A stretch of DNA of 64,000 bases from assembly GCF_019059575.1 (NCBI RefSeq), contig NW_024881520.1, positions 496,001 through 560,000 on the forward strand. Reading direction: 5' to 3'. The DNA comes from Amphibalanus amphitrite (taxonomy: Eukaryota; Arthropoda; Thecostraca; Balanomorpha; Balanidae). A program made the translations under genes and the position numbers. The notes below the pieces were generated by a model. It was not told the DNA's origin. It was given only the letters and a program-made list of their open reading frames with translations, and searched no databases. This document shows positions 11,100 through 22,362 of the stretch, one piece after another. Within the stretch, counting starts at the first letter, position 1, and each line of letters opens with the position of its first letter.

Positions 11100-13485
11100 C
11101 TACGCCCTTACCCTGTGATCTAGGATCACGTTGAAGTCATCCGGCTGCAGGAAGATGGCAAACTGCCTGACCTCGGTGGACGGCTTCTTGGCGCCCTTGG
11201 GCAGGCGCACGTGGAACTGGTGCAGCATGCACGACAGGAAGGTGAAGAACTCGGTCCTGGCCATCGACTCTCCCAGACAGGCGCGCTTGCCCAGGCCGAA
11301 TGGCACGAAGTAGTCGTCCTTCCTGAACTTGCCGTCCTCGCCGATGAAGCGCTCCGGTCGGAAGACGTCGGGGTCTCCCCAGTGGCCGCGATCGTGGTGC
11401 GCCGACTGCAGGTGGATCATCACCGTGGTGTCCTTCGGCAGCGTGTAGCCGCCCAGCTGCGCGGGACCGACGCTCGAGCGGTGTGGCACCGCCAGCGGCA
11501 CGAACGAAGTGTACCGCCAGATCTCCGTCATCACCGCCTCCGTGTACGGCAGGCGCGGCCGGTCCTCGTAGCTCGGCAGGCGGCCCTCGCCCACCACCTC
11601 GTCCAGCTCCGCCTGCACCTTCGCCTGCACGTCCGGATACAGCACCATCAGCAGAAGAGCCCACGTCATGGACAAGGACGTCGTCTCACTGCCGGCGATG
11701 AAGAAGTCCAGGCACAATGTCCGCAGGTTGTTCTCATCGAACCCACGCTTCTCAGCATCGGGGCGTTGTGATTCGATCAAAAAGGCGTCGATGAAGTCAC
11801 GAGGGTGGCTGGGGTCGAGAGTCGCCCTGTGCTCGGCAATGCAGGGGCCAAATAGCCCCTGCATCGCAGAGTGGTAGACCTTTATTTTGTTGAAGCCCGA
11901 CGACTCGGGAGCGACAAAGCGCGCCGAGGGGAACAAAAAGAGGATGTTTTGCGGGCCCGTAATCTGTGTGAACTCTGTGACAATATCCTGGAGCCTTTGA
12001 CGCTCGGGATCGTCATAGTCAAATCGTCTGCTTGCGACCATTTTCCAAATGATGTTCAGCACAACTGTGATAAAGAGGTTGTTGGCCTTCACCTCCTGAC
12101 CAACTACCTTCTTCAGATGCTCTGCGAACAGAGCATACTCATCTGCGATCATTGTGTTCAACACGCTCTTCCCCATGCCCAGGTCGCGGAGATGCTTTAG
12201 TGCGAATCGTCTTTGTTCTTGCCACAATGGTCCTTCGTTGAAGAATATTCCGGCTCTCTTCATCTCCGATAGATACATGACAGTGAATAGTTCGGGTCTG
12301 CCAGTAAGTTCAGTTATGTTGCCGGCTTCTTTCACAAGCTCTCCACCGAAAACGTAGACTAATGGTTGACCGAACGGGTCCACCATACCGATGATGTCTG
12401 ACTTGTGCTCGGATCGCAAACGGTTGAGATGTTTCTGGAAGTCGTTCGAAGCAGTTCGGACTAAGTCGATGACGTTGCCGAAGATTAAGAATGTCGGAGG
12501 ACCTGAGAAATAAGAAATGCTATAACACAGTCGGGCCGTGACATTTTGATTAGCAATAATAGCGGGAACGGTTCAATACGTTTCTATATATCAATAGAAC
12601 ATCTTCGAAAAAATGGACTCAACGGACACCGCTGAAAACGTCACAAAACCGATTTCTTATTACGGTATGATTCATTTAACCTTATCCTCAATCCTTTAAG
12701 TAAAATGTGATGGCAAAAATACAATACAAAAACGATATGCTTCGAGCAGAGCAGTGCTCGAAATATATCATTTTTTGTGCTATTTTTGCCATCACATTTT
12801 ATTTAAATGTTTGAGGATAAGGTCAAATGACTCATACCGTAATAACAATGATTTTCCTCGTAAAGCTAAACCTAATCAAAAACCGATTTCTTGTATACTT
12901 ATTACTTATACATAGGTGAGGCTATAATTTGGACGTCACAGACAGAAAGTTTAGGTAGGTACATATATTTTTCAAAACTAGAGCTTTAGAGATAAAGCCG
13001 ACCAAAAAATACTTGTCTAAACTATGGCGCGCACAAAAATGTTAATACAGCCTTAGTGACCTGAGGCCTGGTTAGCCGGTTATGGCGGGCCAATGTGATC
13101 GGTCGACCTAGAGCAGCACTTCCATTCGATAGAATAAATCAAGCGAGATAAATGCTTGCGCAGGACACGTATTCAACAAACAGCCGTAGGCTTAGGTATA
13201 TGCGCAATCCAACGATGCACAGTGCACACCTACCAATGAAAGAACTGATTAGGTGCTCGTAAACGGAATAATTACAGGCACTTACATTATATGGACTTTA
13301 TGAAACATATGCAGAATACAGTCTTAAGTACTCGCCGAAATCATCACGAACCAAATAATGCCAGCCTATAGCACTTATCGTGCACGGCGCTACTGACCTG
13401 GTGGAAAGTTGGGCGGTCGTTTCGGTCGAGTGGCCCATAGGTAGGTCACCAGAAGGACAACAAAGAAGACGACCGCCGTCCACAT
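11100..13485 (-). CDS. Cytochrome P450, CYP2 clan (two exons, 496 aa)
   Basis: This is a haem-thiolate monooxygenase anchored in the ER by its N-terminus. Exon 1 (13485-13398) encodes the start, a hydrophobic anchor (WTAVVFFVVLLVTYLW) and a proline-rich hinge (PPNFPPG). A GTCAGT donor follows, then an 895-bp intron ending TTTCTCAG, and exon 2 (12502-11100) carries the rest in frame. The codon split across the junction gives PPGPPTFLIFGN, as expected for the hinge. Motifs in the joined protein are C-helix WQEQR (about 123-127), I-helix AGSETT (299-304), K-helix EIWR (356-359), PERF (412-415) and the haem loop FGLGKRACLG with its cysteine at 438. Length and motif order are complete for the family and nothing looks broken. 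FGLGKRACLGE and the PPGP hinge point to the CYP2 clan, which in arthropods includes hormone- and xenobiotic-metabolising members. Substrate and subfamily are not readable. Confidence 0.93.
12655..12850. repeat. Hairpin MITE inside the P450 intron
   Basis: About 97-bp inverted arms run from cttattacggtatga at 12657 to tcataccgtaataa near 12848. They meet at TTCGAGCA..TGCTCGAA around 12741-12765. The arms are nearly identical apart from small gaps. I cannot name the family. Confidence 0.75.
13398..13485 (-). CDS. P450 exon 1 (signal anchor)
   Basis: The start ATG is placed at 13485-13483 because it begins directly with the membrane anchor. The frame is open upstream to another ATG at 13584, but that would add 33 polar, alanine- and serine-rich residues before the anchor, which is atypical for a P450. 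The exon ends in phase 1 at 13398, followed by GTCAGT. Confidence 0.85.
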
Positions 13486-14347
13486 CGCGCTGCGCTCGTG
13501 GCTGGGGCTGGCAGCGCTCTGACTGGCCTTCAAGGGCGAACGAACTGCCGCCGCCTGGAGCCGCGAGCTCGCAGCTAGATACAAACAGTACGCCTAGGCG
13601 TTATGTAACCCTGTGGTATCGCTGTGTATACTGATCGACGTTTATGTGAACAGCGGACAAATGCAGTAAGTGAATATCTTGTAACGGTGAGATAGAGGCT
13701 CAGTTGCACTTATCGGACGGAAAAAAGTTTAAATTGCTACGCAGCGTTTAACTGTACGTTTGTGACGACGTAGGTTACATGTGTGAAGAGGCCATTTAAA
13801 GCGCCAAGTCATGCTTGGTGCTTGCTCAAGGACGCTGATCGACGCTCGCAGACCTAGTGCTGAAACAAGGACCGTCTCTTGCCGGATGGGTGCGCAGGCT
13901 GATCTACATATTCAGCAGTTGAGCAGTTAAACAGGACAAAGAATTACGGGATGGATGGCATCGACTGCCTTGCTTCACTTCACGGACTATGTAAGTGGAT
14001 CGCCTCTGCTTTAATGCTGCAGGTACGTTAGAAGGTAAATTTATCTACCTAACACAGTGCAAAAGAAGTTCCGTCACAACTCACAACTTCTATCTCAGTG
14101 TTTGAGAAATGCTCGATAAATGCGGCTTATAATTCAACGAGCGAGCGAGTACGGATCTCGAAGTGAGCCCGTGCATCATTACGGAACGATGAACAGCTTC
14201 GTTATGAGCGGTCCGACCCGGCTCTGTCTGAAACACTTTTGGAGAATTCGATAGGGCTGCGCCGATCTTCGGAACCGCACATCCGTTTGACCGCAAAGGG
14301 TTTCCTCCCTGCGGAATATAGCCCCGTCCCCTCTACCCAGATAGGTA
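13486..14347. other. Region upstream of the P450
   Basis: This should hold the 5' untranslated region and promoter of the P450. I see no TATA box or initiator I would defend, and no other gene. Confidence 0.4.
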
Positions 14348-14633
14348 TTAGCCGTTTTCACGACGGCCATCTGGTACACATTTGGTGCACATCTGGTGCA
14401 GATTAGGTGCAGATTCGATCAAATTAGGTTCAGTGTGTTTCCTAGTATCTATCAGCTAGGGTTGCACTATTTGCTTATATGCCTGCTTTGTCATATTATC
14501 AGAGATTATCATCGATAGTAAAACACTGGAATAAATTCATAAAATAAAGATATTTGCTGTAAAAGAGATTAGGTGCAGATTTGGTCAAAGTACCTAGGTG
14601 CACTCGCCGGATAGCCCGTCGTGAAAACGGTTA
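14348..14633. mobile_element. Short MITE with CCGTTTTCACGACGG ends
   Basis: Inverted ends CCGTTTTCACGACGG (about 14352) and CCGTCGTGAAAACGG (ending about 14630) enclose about 260 bp with repeated GGTGCAGATTAGGTGCAGA phrases. A shorter relative lies at 15548-15655. I cannot define the target duplication. Confidence 0.65.
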
Positions 14634-14828
14634 TTGGATCCTATGGTGCACCTATTCTGATGCATTGCGACCCGGTCAGTACACGTCTGACGTGCCAAAT
14701 TAGGAGCGTCGAAGTTCTTCCGCTCCAATTCACCCACAAAAGGTGGGCCGATTGCGCTGCTGAAACCTGGGGTCTCGGTGAACGACTACCGTCTCTGCGA
14801 TAATAATCATGAGCATTGCGCACGGTTA

Positions 14829-15125
14829 GAATAGGGTAGCCTGGGGCACGATGCCCCAGATGATTTATTTTGCTACATAACTTTTGTCCCACATCACCTG
14901 GAAGGTCAAATTTGTGCTCGGTGCGTTATTTGGACATTTTACTTGTTAAATTCCACCCCTCAAATTCATTCACTTACGATCGGACTCCCAGTTAGGGGCA
15001 ACTGCAACTACAATGCACAAATGCCCCATTTGCATTTGTGAAGCAACTGCAAATGGGGCATTTTGCCCCAACCCCAGGGCAAAACGCCCCACGCCCTGGG
15101 GCAAGAAGCCCCATGCTCTAGAATC
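14829..15125. repeat. TGGGGCA-rich palindromic stretch
   Basis: GGGGCA and TGCCCC motifs recur in both orientations, especially at 15020-15115 (for example gcatttgtgaagcaactgc flanked by ATGCCCC and GGGGCAT). It could be the remnant of an element with TGGGGCA ends. It is not coding. Confidence 0.45.
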
Positions 15126-15547
15126 TAGATTTGTACTCGCCAAATCTAAATCTATTAAGTCTAAATTAAACATGGTATACCTAATATAGTTGGCTAAATC
15201 TTATGTATATGTTACAGGGAGTATGCGATTTCAGTTAGTTTGCAACGACCCTAGGGTGGTTGTAACCTCCCTGAACGATCAGTTTGTTTGCAACGACCCT
15301 AGGGACGTTACAAAATAACTGCTCGTTCCGGGACGTTGTAACGAAACTAGGGTCGTTGCAACCTCCCTAGTTAGTATGCAACGAACCTAGGGTTGTTACA
15401 AAATAACTAGGGAGTTTAAGAATTCATCGAGTCTCGTTTCACAGGAGGGCCGTCAACAATCTTGACCAATGAAAATCTTGTTCAATCTAATCTAGTTCAG
15501 TCTAAAAGAAAAAAAGAACAAAATTTAAACATTCAGCTTAGGAGCAT

Positions 15548-15655
15548 TTCACGACGGCCATCTAGTGCACATTTTGTGCAGATTAGGTGCACAGTTGGTG
15601 CAGTTTTGTGCAAATTAGATGGACATTCGCCAGGAAGCCCTTCGTAAAAACGGCC
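15548..15655. mobile_element. Second, shorter copy of the CACGACGG MITE
   Basis: TTTCACGACGGCCATC on the left and GCCCTTCGTAAAAACGGCC on the right resemble the ends of the copy at 14348-14633. GTGCAGATTAGGTGCA is shared inside. It sits just inside the left inverted repeat of the 15205-18285 element. Confidence 0.55.
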
Positions 15656-15699
15656 ATTATCCGCTCGTTTCCAGTCTTTTTGTGATTATAAACGTTCAA

Positions 15700-16197
15700 A
15701 CATGTGAAATGATGGTGGTCCCATGCATTATGGTGGGTGTCAAGGTCACGTGAAGGTCAGGTCAATGTCATTGACCTTTGATGACCTTAGTTCACTTTTT
15801 CTGGGTTCATATATTTTTAGGCTAGTTTTTGGAGCTGATTTCGAATTTAGCACCCATTTGAACATTAAAGAAGTAATTTTGGCGCCTTCGTACCATGTCA
15901 CGAAGCTGCCAGTGATGATTGACACCTACTATGGACAGCTAGCAAGACACCTACTGGTTGACCTGACCTGACCTGACCCGACCTGGCCTAAAAACATCAA
16001 GACATCATCGGTGATCAAAGCTAATATGAAATTCGTGATCAGCGCCCCGAAAAAACTCGTAACAACCTAACTCTCCAAAGTTTTAACAGGTCCCGATTTT
16101 CCCGACTTTAGAGTCACTGACCTGACCTGGAAGGTCAACCCATAACCTATCCCCGCCCTGTGCGTTTGCGGCTAGCAAAACACCAATAAGGGCGAGA
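15700..16197 (-). repeat. AGGTCA-family fragment, reverse orientation
   Basis: In reverse complement this matches the start of the repeat at 50168 (TATTGGTGTTTTGC, tandem GGTCAGGTCA, TTGATCAC). It ends at GGGCGAGAGTTAA, a degenerate form of the CCCTCGCC/TTAA terminus. It contains clusters such as GACCTGACCTGACCTGACC. Confidence 0.55.
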
Positions 16198-17190
16198 GTT
16201 AACACCGCAAGACCTGGTTTTCTACATACGCGCCGGCCGGGGGGAGGGTTGGTACGACCCTCTCGTCATTTTTCACCCCTGATGGAGTTAGAGCGTCGCG
16301 GAAAAAACGAGCGTGTGTGCCGTTAGGAGACACAGTAACTAGTACCCGAGTTTAAGGTTTCAGGTCAACCGGTGACCGTCAGTTCAAGTGACCCAAGACA
16401 CGGGTTCGGTTTTTGATTAATAACTTCTTAAAAAACAGTCGCTGAGCGCGATTTTAGCATCAACGTGCTCACCTTGCTTACGCACATCGAATGGTATACT
16501 TTTTGTTCGGGTGAGGTCAACTTGAGGTGTTGACCTCGGGTCAAGGTCAGGTCAAAGACCCCTAGGTCGCGAAATTGGTCAAAGGAGGTCATGTTGCATA
16601 TTATTCGATTCGGCAGGTCTTCCTGTGTCCATCGGTGGCTTAACCGTCTCGCTAGCTCAGTTTGATCGGGAGTTATTGACGAAAAGCTCGTATGACCCTA
16701 GTGACGTCATAAATGACGTCATGCAACGTCAACAATGCAAAATTGAAGCATCTAACCTTGCAAGGAAGGCATTAAATCACGATCCGTGTGCTTGAGATAG
16801 TTTGAGATCGTTCCCGGCGCCAGAATAGCAGTTTTCATTTTTCTCAATGGACTTTTAGTGGTGAGGTCACGTGACCGACCTGACCTCATGTGATCTTTAG
16901 GAAAAATCTTAGAGGTACAATGTGAGACATCTAGAAGATGCACGTACTGTAAGCTTCATCACCCTGTAAAAACTCCTCTGGGACTGAGGGCGTTGCGAAG
17001 TTGCGGCATCTGAGGACCGTCCACTTATGACGTCATAGGTCAGTAACCTGACCTGACCTGAAAATCTGGTTGATATCACGAGATCTTGCTTGAAGCAAAG
17101 GTCAGGTATGCGTAGTTTCAGCTCTCTGTAGCTGGCGTGTTCGGAGCTATCGCGAAAAAAAAAACTTGGGGGGGGGGGGGGCGAGGATAA
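16194..17190 (+). mobile_element. AGGTCA-family piggyBac-like MITE, copy 1 (degenerate ends)
   Basis: This parallels the copy at 18765-19816 along its length: CGCGCCGGCCG near the start, AGCGTCGCGGAAAAAACGAG, GATCGTTCCCGGCGCCAGAA, TGACGTCATAAATGACGTCA, and a G-run followed by GCGAGG at the end. Terminal TTAA is present on the left and lost on the right. It carries numerous AGGTCA and TGACCT half-sites. Confidence 0.65.
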
Positions 17191-17199
17191 AGCCAGGCT

Positions 17200-17815
17200 G
17201 GGTTGGGTAAGTTTGGGTCAAGTAGAAGCGTCCCACCCGCACAACCTGTTTATATTAGCAGGTGTACCTAAACCACCAGCGACAGCTTCGTAGCAAGTTG
17301 CATTGGCGTTACAACTATACCTACGTACTTCTCAAATGTCTCAACGAATGCTGGATTCAAAATAAGCTAAAAAAAAATTCCCTTAAAATCGTAAAATTTG
17401 AAACAGTCACCCGAAGTCACCAAACGTCAATGACCTTGACCTGGCCGACAACTGACAATTCAACTTGAAACCCATCATGATGCATGGGACAACCATCAGT
17501 TCACATGTTGGCACGTTTATATGTAATCACAATAGAAGTCCGGAAACGCAATTTTATGTGCGCTAACATATATGGCAAATAATTTCGGTCTGCCGTGGTC
17601 TCAGAAATCAGATCAAAGATCAAATGCCATTGGTTTCAGGATCATGAACTGTATAGGGAATGTGTAACCAGTAACGTAGATAAGTTTGAGGACACTCAAA
17701 GTTTCGTCACGATCGGCCGCTTTTAGCGCGAGATAATCGCGAAATAAAACGAGGGGTTTTATCCGACCCGCACCCCTAAAAGTGTGAGGGATAACCCGCA
17801 AACGGATAACGACGG
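17200..17815 (+). repeat. AGGTCA-family fragment, forward orientation
   Basis: This matches 50.6-50.95 kb (GACCTTGACC, CCCAT..ATGCATGGG, AAGTTTCGTCACGATCGGCC, GCGCGAGATAATCGCGAAA). It forms the right part of the interior of the 15205-18285 element. Confidence 0.5.
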
Positions 17816-18452
17816 ATATCCATCACACCTACCCCAGTAACTATATTTTCTACATGTAAGCAAATGCTGGCGATATAATGCAGCCAACATTATCACAGTT
17901 ACGTGCTTTGTCCCGGGCACCACATATACTCCTTGGCTGAATGTTCAAATTTTGTTCTCCTTTTCTTTTATACTGAACTATGTAGATTGAACAAGATTTT
18001 CATTGGTCAAGATTGTTGACGTATCCTGTCCTGATTGAGGTGTCCTGTGGAACAAAACTCGATGAATTCTTAAACTCCCTAGTTATTTTGTAACAACCCT
18101 AGGTTCGTTGCATACTAACTAGGGAGGTTGCAACGACCCTAGTTTCGTTACAACGTCCCGGAACGAGCAGTTATTTTGTAACGTCCCTAGGGTCGTTGCA
18201 AACAAACTGATCGTTCAGGGAGGTTACAACCACCCTAGGGTCGTTGCAAACTAACTGAAATCGCATACTCCCTGTAACATATATGAGAGATCCGTTAGAC
18301 CTCTGGAGGCACGGCACTGAAGTTAGCATGTCTTCCATGCTGTCAGGTGTTCAGCTATGACACTATTGTATGAGCTGGTTTTTCACCTGCCTCATAAGGC
18401 CAAATAATAAATTATTGCAATGCAAATGTTAACAAAATGCTTCCTTTGAGAA

Positions 18453-18500
18453 GCATTTATATGTATTTTTCAGTTGTTGAGAAAAATACATATAAATGCA
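18453..18500. repeat. Perfect 19-bp hairpin
   Basis: GCATTTATATGTATTTTTC and its complement are separated by about 9 nt. It is AT-rich with no T-run context, so I do not call it a terminator. Nearby (18514-18556) a TAGCTACCGTA phrase is repeated three times. Confidence 0.7.
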
Positions 18501-18764
18501 CAGGAACTTACTGTTCGCTATATAGCTACCGTAATAGCTACCGTATATAGCTACCGTACATTAGGAAGTGGGTAGTCCGAACAACACATGAGATAAAACG
18601 CCCCATGTTTTTTTTTTTTACCCCGCAACCTACTGGGACGTTTTACCCCATCACGTAGTTCGGTCAGAGAACACCGCCTTGCGCTCCAGCAAGACATAAT
18701 TTAACACGAACTAACACGGCATTATAAGCGTTAGACAATAGTTGTTCAAAATACATAAAAGTCG

Positions 18765-19816
18765 TTAACCCTCGCCGGACCTATTGATTTCATACGCGCC
18801 GGCCGAGCTGGGGGCGGGTACGACCCCCCTCGCTGTTTCGCCCCTGGTGGAGCTAGCGCGTCGCGGAAAAAAAAACGAGCGTGTGCGCCGTTACGAGACG
18901 CAGAGATTGGTACCCAATTTTAAGGTCCTAGGTCAACCGGTGACCTCTGAGGTCAGGTCAAGTGCCCCAAGGTACAGTTCAGTTTTTTGTGAATAACTTC
19001 GCAAAAAATAGCCGCAGAGCCGCGATTTTGGCAGCATCGTGTTCGCCGCGCTCAGGCGCGTCGAATGATATGCTTTTTGTTCAGGTCAGGTCAACTTAGG
19101 GTGTTGTCCTCAGGTCAAGGTCAGGTCAGCACCTCCCAGGTCACGAAAATGGTCGAAAGAGGTCATGTTGCATATCATTCGATTCGGCAGGTCTTCCTGA
19201 GTCCATTGGTGGCTTTCCCGACTCGCTAGCCCAATTTGATCAAGAGTTATTGACGAAAAACTAATATGACCTTGATGACGTCATAAATGACGTCACGCAA
19301 GGTCAACATTGCAAAAGTGACGCATCTTGCCTTGCAAATAGTGCATCAAATCACGATTCTGTGTGCTTGAGATAGTTGGAGATCGTTCCCGGCGCCAGAA
19401 TAGCAGTTTTCATTTTTCCCCATTGACTTATAATGGTGAGGTCACGAAAATGACCTGACCTCATATAACCTTTAGGAAAAATCCGAGATAAACAAGATGT
19501 GAGACTCATAATGGATACTAGATCCTGCAAGTTTCATTTCCCTGTGACATCTCCTCTGGCAGTGAGGGCGTTGCGAAGTTGCGACATCTAAAGACCGTGC
19601 AGAGGTTCACTTATGACGTCATAGGTCAGTGACCTAACCTGACCCAAAAAATGCGGTTGGTATCAAAAGATCTGGCTTGAATCAAAGGTCAGGTATGCCA
19701 AGTTTCAGCTCTCTATCGCCAGCGTGTTTGGAGCTATCGCGAATAAATCCTATGGGGGGGGGGGGGGGCGGCATGCCCGCCGGCCGCCCCCCCCCCCCTC
19801 GGCTGGCGAGGGTTAA
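18765..19816 (+). mobile_element. AGGTCA-family piggyBac-like MITE, copy 2 (intact ends)
   Basis: TTAA at 18765-18768 and 19813-19816 flank inverted ends CCCTCGCCGG and CTGGCGAGGG. TTAA duplication with CCC-starting ends is the piggyBac pattern. The interior has no transposase. It has long G- and C-runs next to the right terminus and TGACGTCA pairs near 19275-19300. It also has many AGGTCA/TGACCT half-sites in direct and inverted arrays. This is the best preserved copy of the family in the window. Confidence 0.8.
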
Positions 19817-20189
19817 AGGTAGTGTGCCACCTTTGAAAGATTTCCCATTTTATTTTTCCTAGGATAAGAAGCTTCTGTTTTTACCTAATATCGCAAAAAA
19901 AAAAATAAAAATGGGCCTGGAATAGTGCCTTTTTCGCCTAAAAGTTTATCGGTTTTTAGATATGTATAACAACTGTAGTAGGCTCACCTGCAAACAGGCG
20001 TCGGCAACAATCGCGAATGCGGCGCACTTGTGACAATAAGCAAAGGTCATTATAGTGTTACGACCATACGACGTACGGGAATGAGTTATCAGCTGTCTAA
20101 TCGTAGACAACACAATGTCGAGCCTTTAACTGTAAGCCCATATTGGTATTGTTTCTTTTATTTGGCTGTCGAACATTATTTATGGTTTG

Positions 20190-20403
20190 AAATATGATTT
20201 TATGTAAAACTAGAGGTACAGGTTTACGCGATAACTGTATGTTTTGATTTATGTTATGTTACGGGTGCATTAGTTTTGGGTGATTGACTTGTATTTTTAG
20301 CTATATTATTTGGGTAGATTTGGGTAGCTGTTTTTAAACTGTAAGGGATGGTGATAGTTGCGGGGTGTTCAAGTGTTTTGTATGTTGGGCCTTTTTGAAC
20401 TCA
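20190..20403 (+). repeat. Partial spacer unit preceding the first CCCTA array
   Basis: CTAGAGGTACAGG, ACGCGATAACTGTATG and GTTCAAGTGTTTTGTATG match the 3' part of the spacer copies, closest to the one at 25500-25697. Confidence 0.75.
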
Positions 20404-20914
20404 ACCCTACCCCTACCCTACCCCTACCCTACCCCTACCCTATCCTACCCTACCCTACCCTACTACCCTACCCTACTACCCTACCCTACCCTACCCTAGT
20501 ACCCTACGCTACCCTACTATCCTAACCTACCCTACTACCCTAACCTACCCTACTACCCTACCCTACCCTACTCTACCCTACCCTACCCCTACACTACCCT
20601 ACCCTACCCTACCCTACCCTACCCTACCCTACCCCTACACTACCCTACCCTACCCTACCCTACCCCACCCTACCCTACCCTACCCTACCCTACCCTACCC
20701 TTACACTACCCTACCCTTCCCTACCCTACCCTAACCTTACCCTACCCTACCCTACCCTACCCCTACACTACCCTACCCTACCCTACCCTACCCTACCCTA
20801 CCCTACCATACCCTACCCTACACTACACTACCCTACCCTACCCTACCCCTACCCTACCCTACCCTACCCTACCCTACCCTACCCTACCCTACCCTACCCT
20901 ACCCTACCCTACAC
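20404..20914 (+). repeat. CCCTA pentamer array 1
   Basis: Near-continuous CCCTA with occasional CCCCTA, CACTA and CTACTA variants. Read on the minus strand it is TAGGG. Confidence 0.95.
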
Positions 20915-21690
20915 TGCCACCGACAGTCCAAGTTTCAGCTAAATCGGCCCAGAAACGGCTGAGATATTGCAAAAACAAATTAATTGTATTTACTGGCGAA
21001 TCCCCTTGGCGAGCGGTGCCTTGTGTCGGCCTTCGTTGTCAAAGGTCAACGACCTCCCGGCTCTGATACTTTTGACTCAGTTTTTAAGCGAACAACTGAG
21101 CCTAAAGCACGTGCCCTCTGCTCGGCGCCGGTCGCGGCCCCACCACGTGCACACCGCTGAACCCACACCCTCGAAAATTTAACACGACAAATGAATGCAC
21201 GGGCTCGACTTGGCGTGAAAATTTCACCTCCGTAGCCCTTACCGTTCCCGAGCAATAGCCTGTTTTTGCCGATTCTAATGCTAACCCTATGGCGCACATG
21301 AGCACGCGCCACGGGCGCACCCCCGGCCGCATCGTGCCCAAAATTTAATACGACCTGTTTTATTACGTGACCCACAACTGGTAAAAATTTCACCCTCCTG
21401 CGTCAATCGACGGCGCCGTAATAAGCCTTTTAGGGAGTAACCCCGACGGCGGCGTGGGCGGCGGACTTTTTAGGATTTATTATGTAAAACTAGAGGTACA
21501 GGTTCACGCGATAACTGTATGTTTTGATATGTATGATTAACGGATGCATTAGTTTGGGTGAAGAAAGTTGCATTTTTATTGGTATTATTTGTGTAGAACT
21601 TGGTAACTGCTTTTAATTGGACTGTAAAGTATGATGGTGATGCATGCGAGTTGTTCGAGCCCTTTGTAAGTTAGGAGGTTACTCAATGCA
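20915..21690 (+). repeat. Spacer unit 1 (long form, 776 bp)
   Basis: It begins ACCGACAGTCCAAGTTTCAG, continues with CTAAATCGGCCCAGAAACGG, and ends before the next array with a TTTGTAAGTTAGG phrase. It includes a ~130-bp GC-rich segment (21133-21270) missing from the short units. It has no plausible gene. Confidence 0.9.
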
Positions 21691-22362
21691 ACCCTACCCT
21701 ACCCTACCCTACCCCTACACTACCCTACCCTACTCTACCCTACCCTACCCCTACACTACCCTACCCTACCCTACCCTACCACACTACCCTACCCTATCCT
21801 ACCCCTACCCTACCCTACCCTACCCTACCCTACCCTACACTACCATACCCTACCCTACCTTACCCTAACCCTACCCCTACACTGCCCTTCCCTACCCTAC
21901 CCCTACCCTACCCTACCCCACCCTACCCTACCCCTTCACTACCCTACCCTACCCTACCCTACCTTACCCCTACCCTACCCTACCCCTACACTACCCTACC
22001 CTATCCTACCCCTACCCCACCCTACCCTACCCCACCCTACCCTACCCTACCCTACCCCTATCCTACCCTACCCTACCCTACCCCTACCATACCCTACCCC
22101 TACCCTACCCTACCCCTACACTACCCTACCCCTACACTGCCCTTCCCTACCCTACCCCTACCCTACCCTACCCCACCCTACCCTACCCTACCCCTTCACT
22201 ACCCTACCCTACCCTACCCTACCTTACCCCTACCCTACCCTACCCCTACACTACCCTACCCTATCCTACCCCTACCCCTACCCTACCCTACCCTACCCCA
22301 CCCTACCCTACCCTACCCTACCCTACCCTACCCTACCCTACCCTACCCTACCCTACACTACC
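21691..22362 (+). repeat. CCCTA pentamer array 2
   Basis: CCCTA with CCCCTA and CCCCACC variants. A block around 21870-22020 (CTACACTGCCCTTCCCTACC) recurs around 22130-22280, showing internal duplication of the array. Confidence 0.95.

Larger units (their letters stand above)
15205..18285. mobile_element. 3.1-kb composite element with ~340-bp terminal inverted repeats
   Basis: Left end 15205-15545 and right end 17940-18285 are inverted repeats (TGTTACAGGGAGTATGCG outermost) and look more than 90% identical. Each repeat contains internal direct and inverted copies of TTGCAACGACCCTAGGG. TATA occurs on both outer sides, so the target duplication is TA or TATA. The interior is a mosaic of other repeats (a small MITE at 15548 and AGGTCA-family pieces at 15700-17810) with no transposase, so this is non-autonomous. 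The TA-type duplication would fit Tc1/mariner-like mobilisation, but that is inference. Confidence 0.7.

Noticed and set aside
11137-11771. 175- and 186-residue frames overlapping the P450
   Set aside because: Out-of-frame shadows of the P450 exon. The P450 frame has all family motifs.
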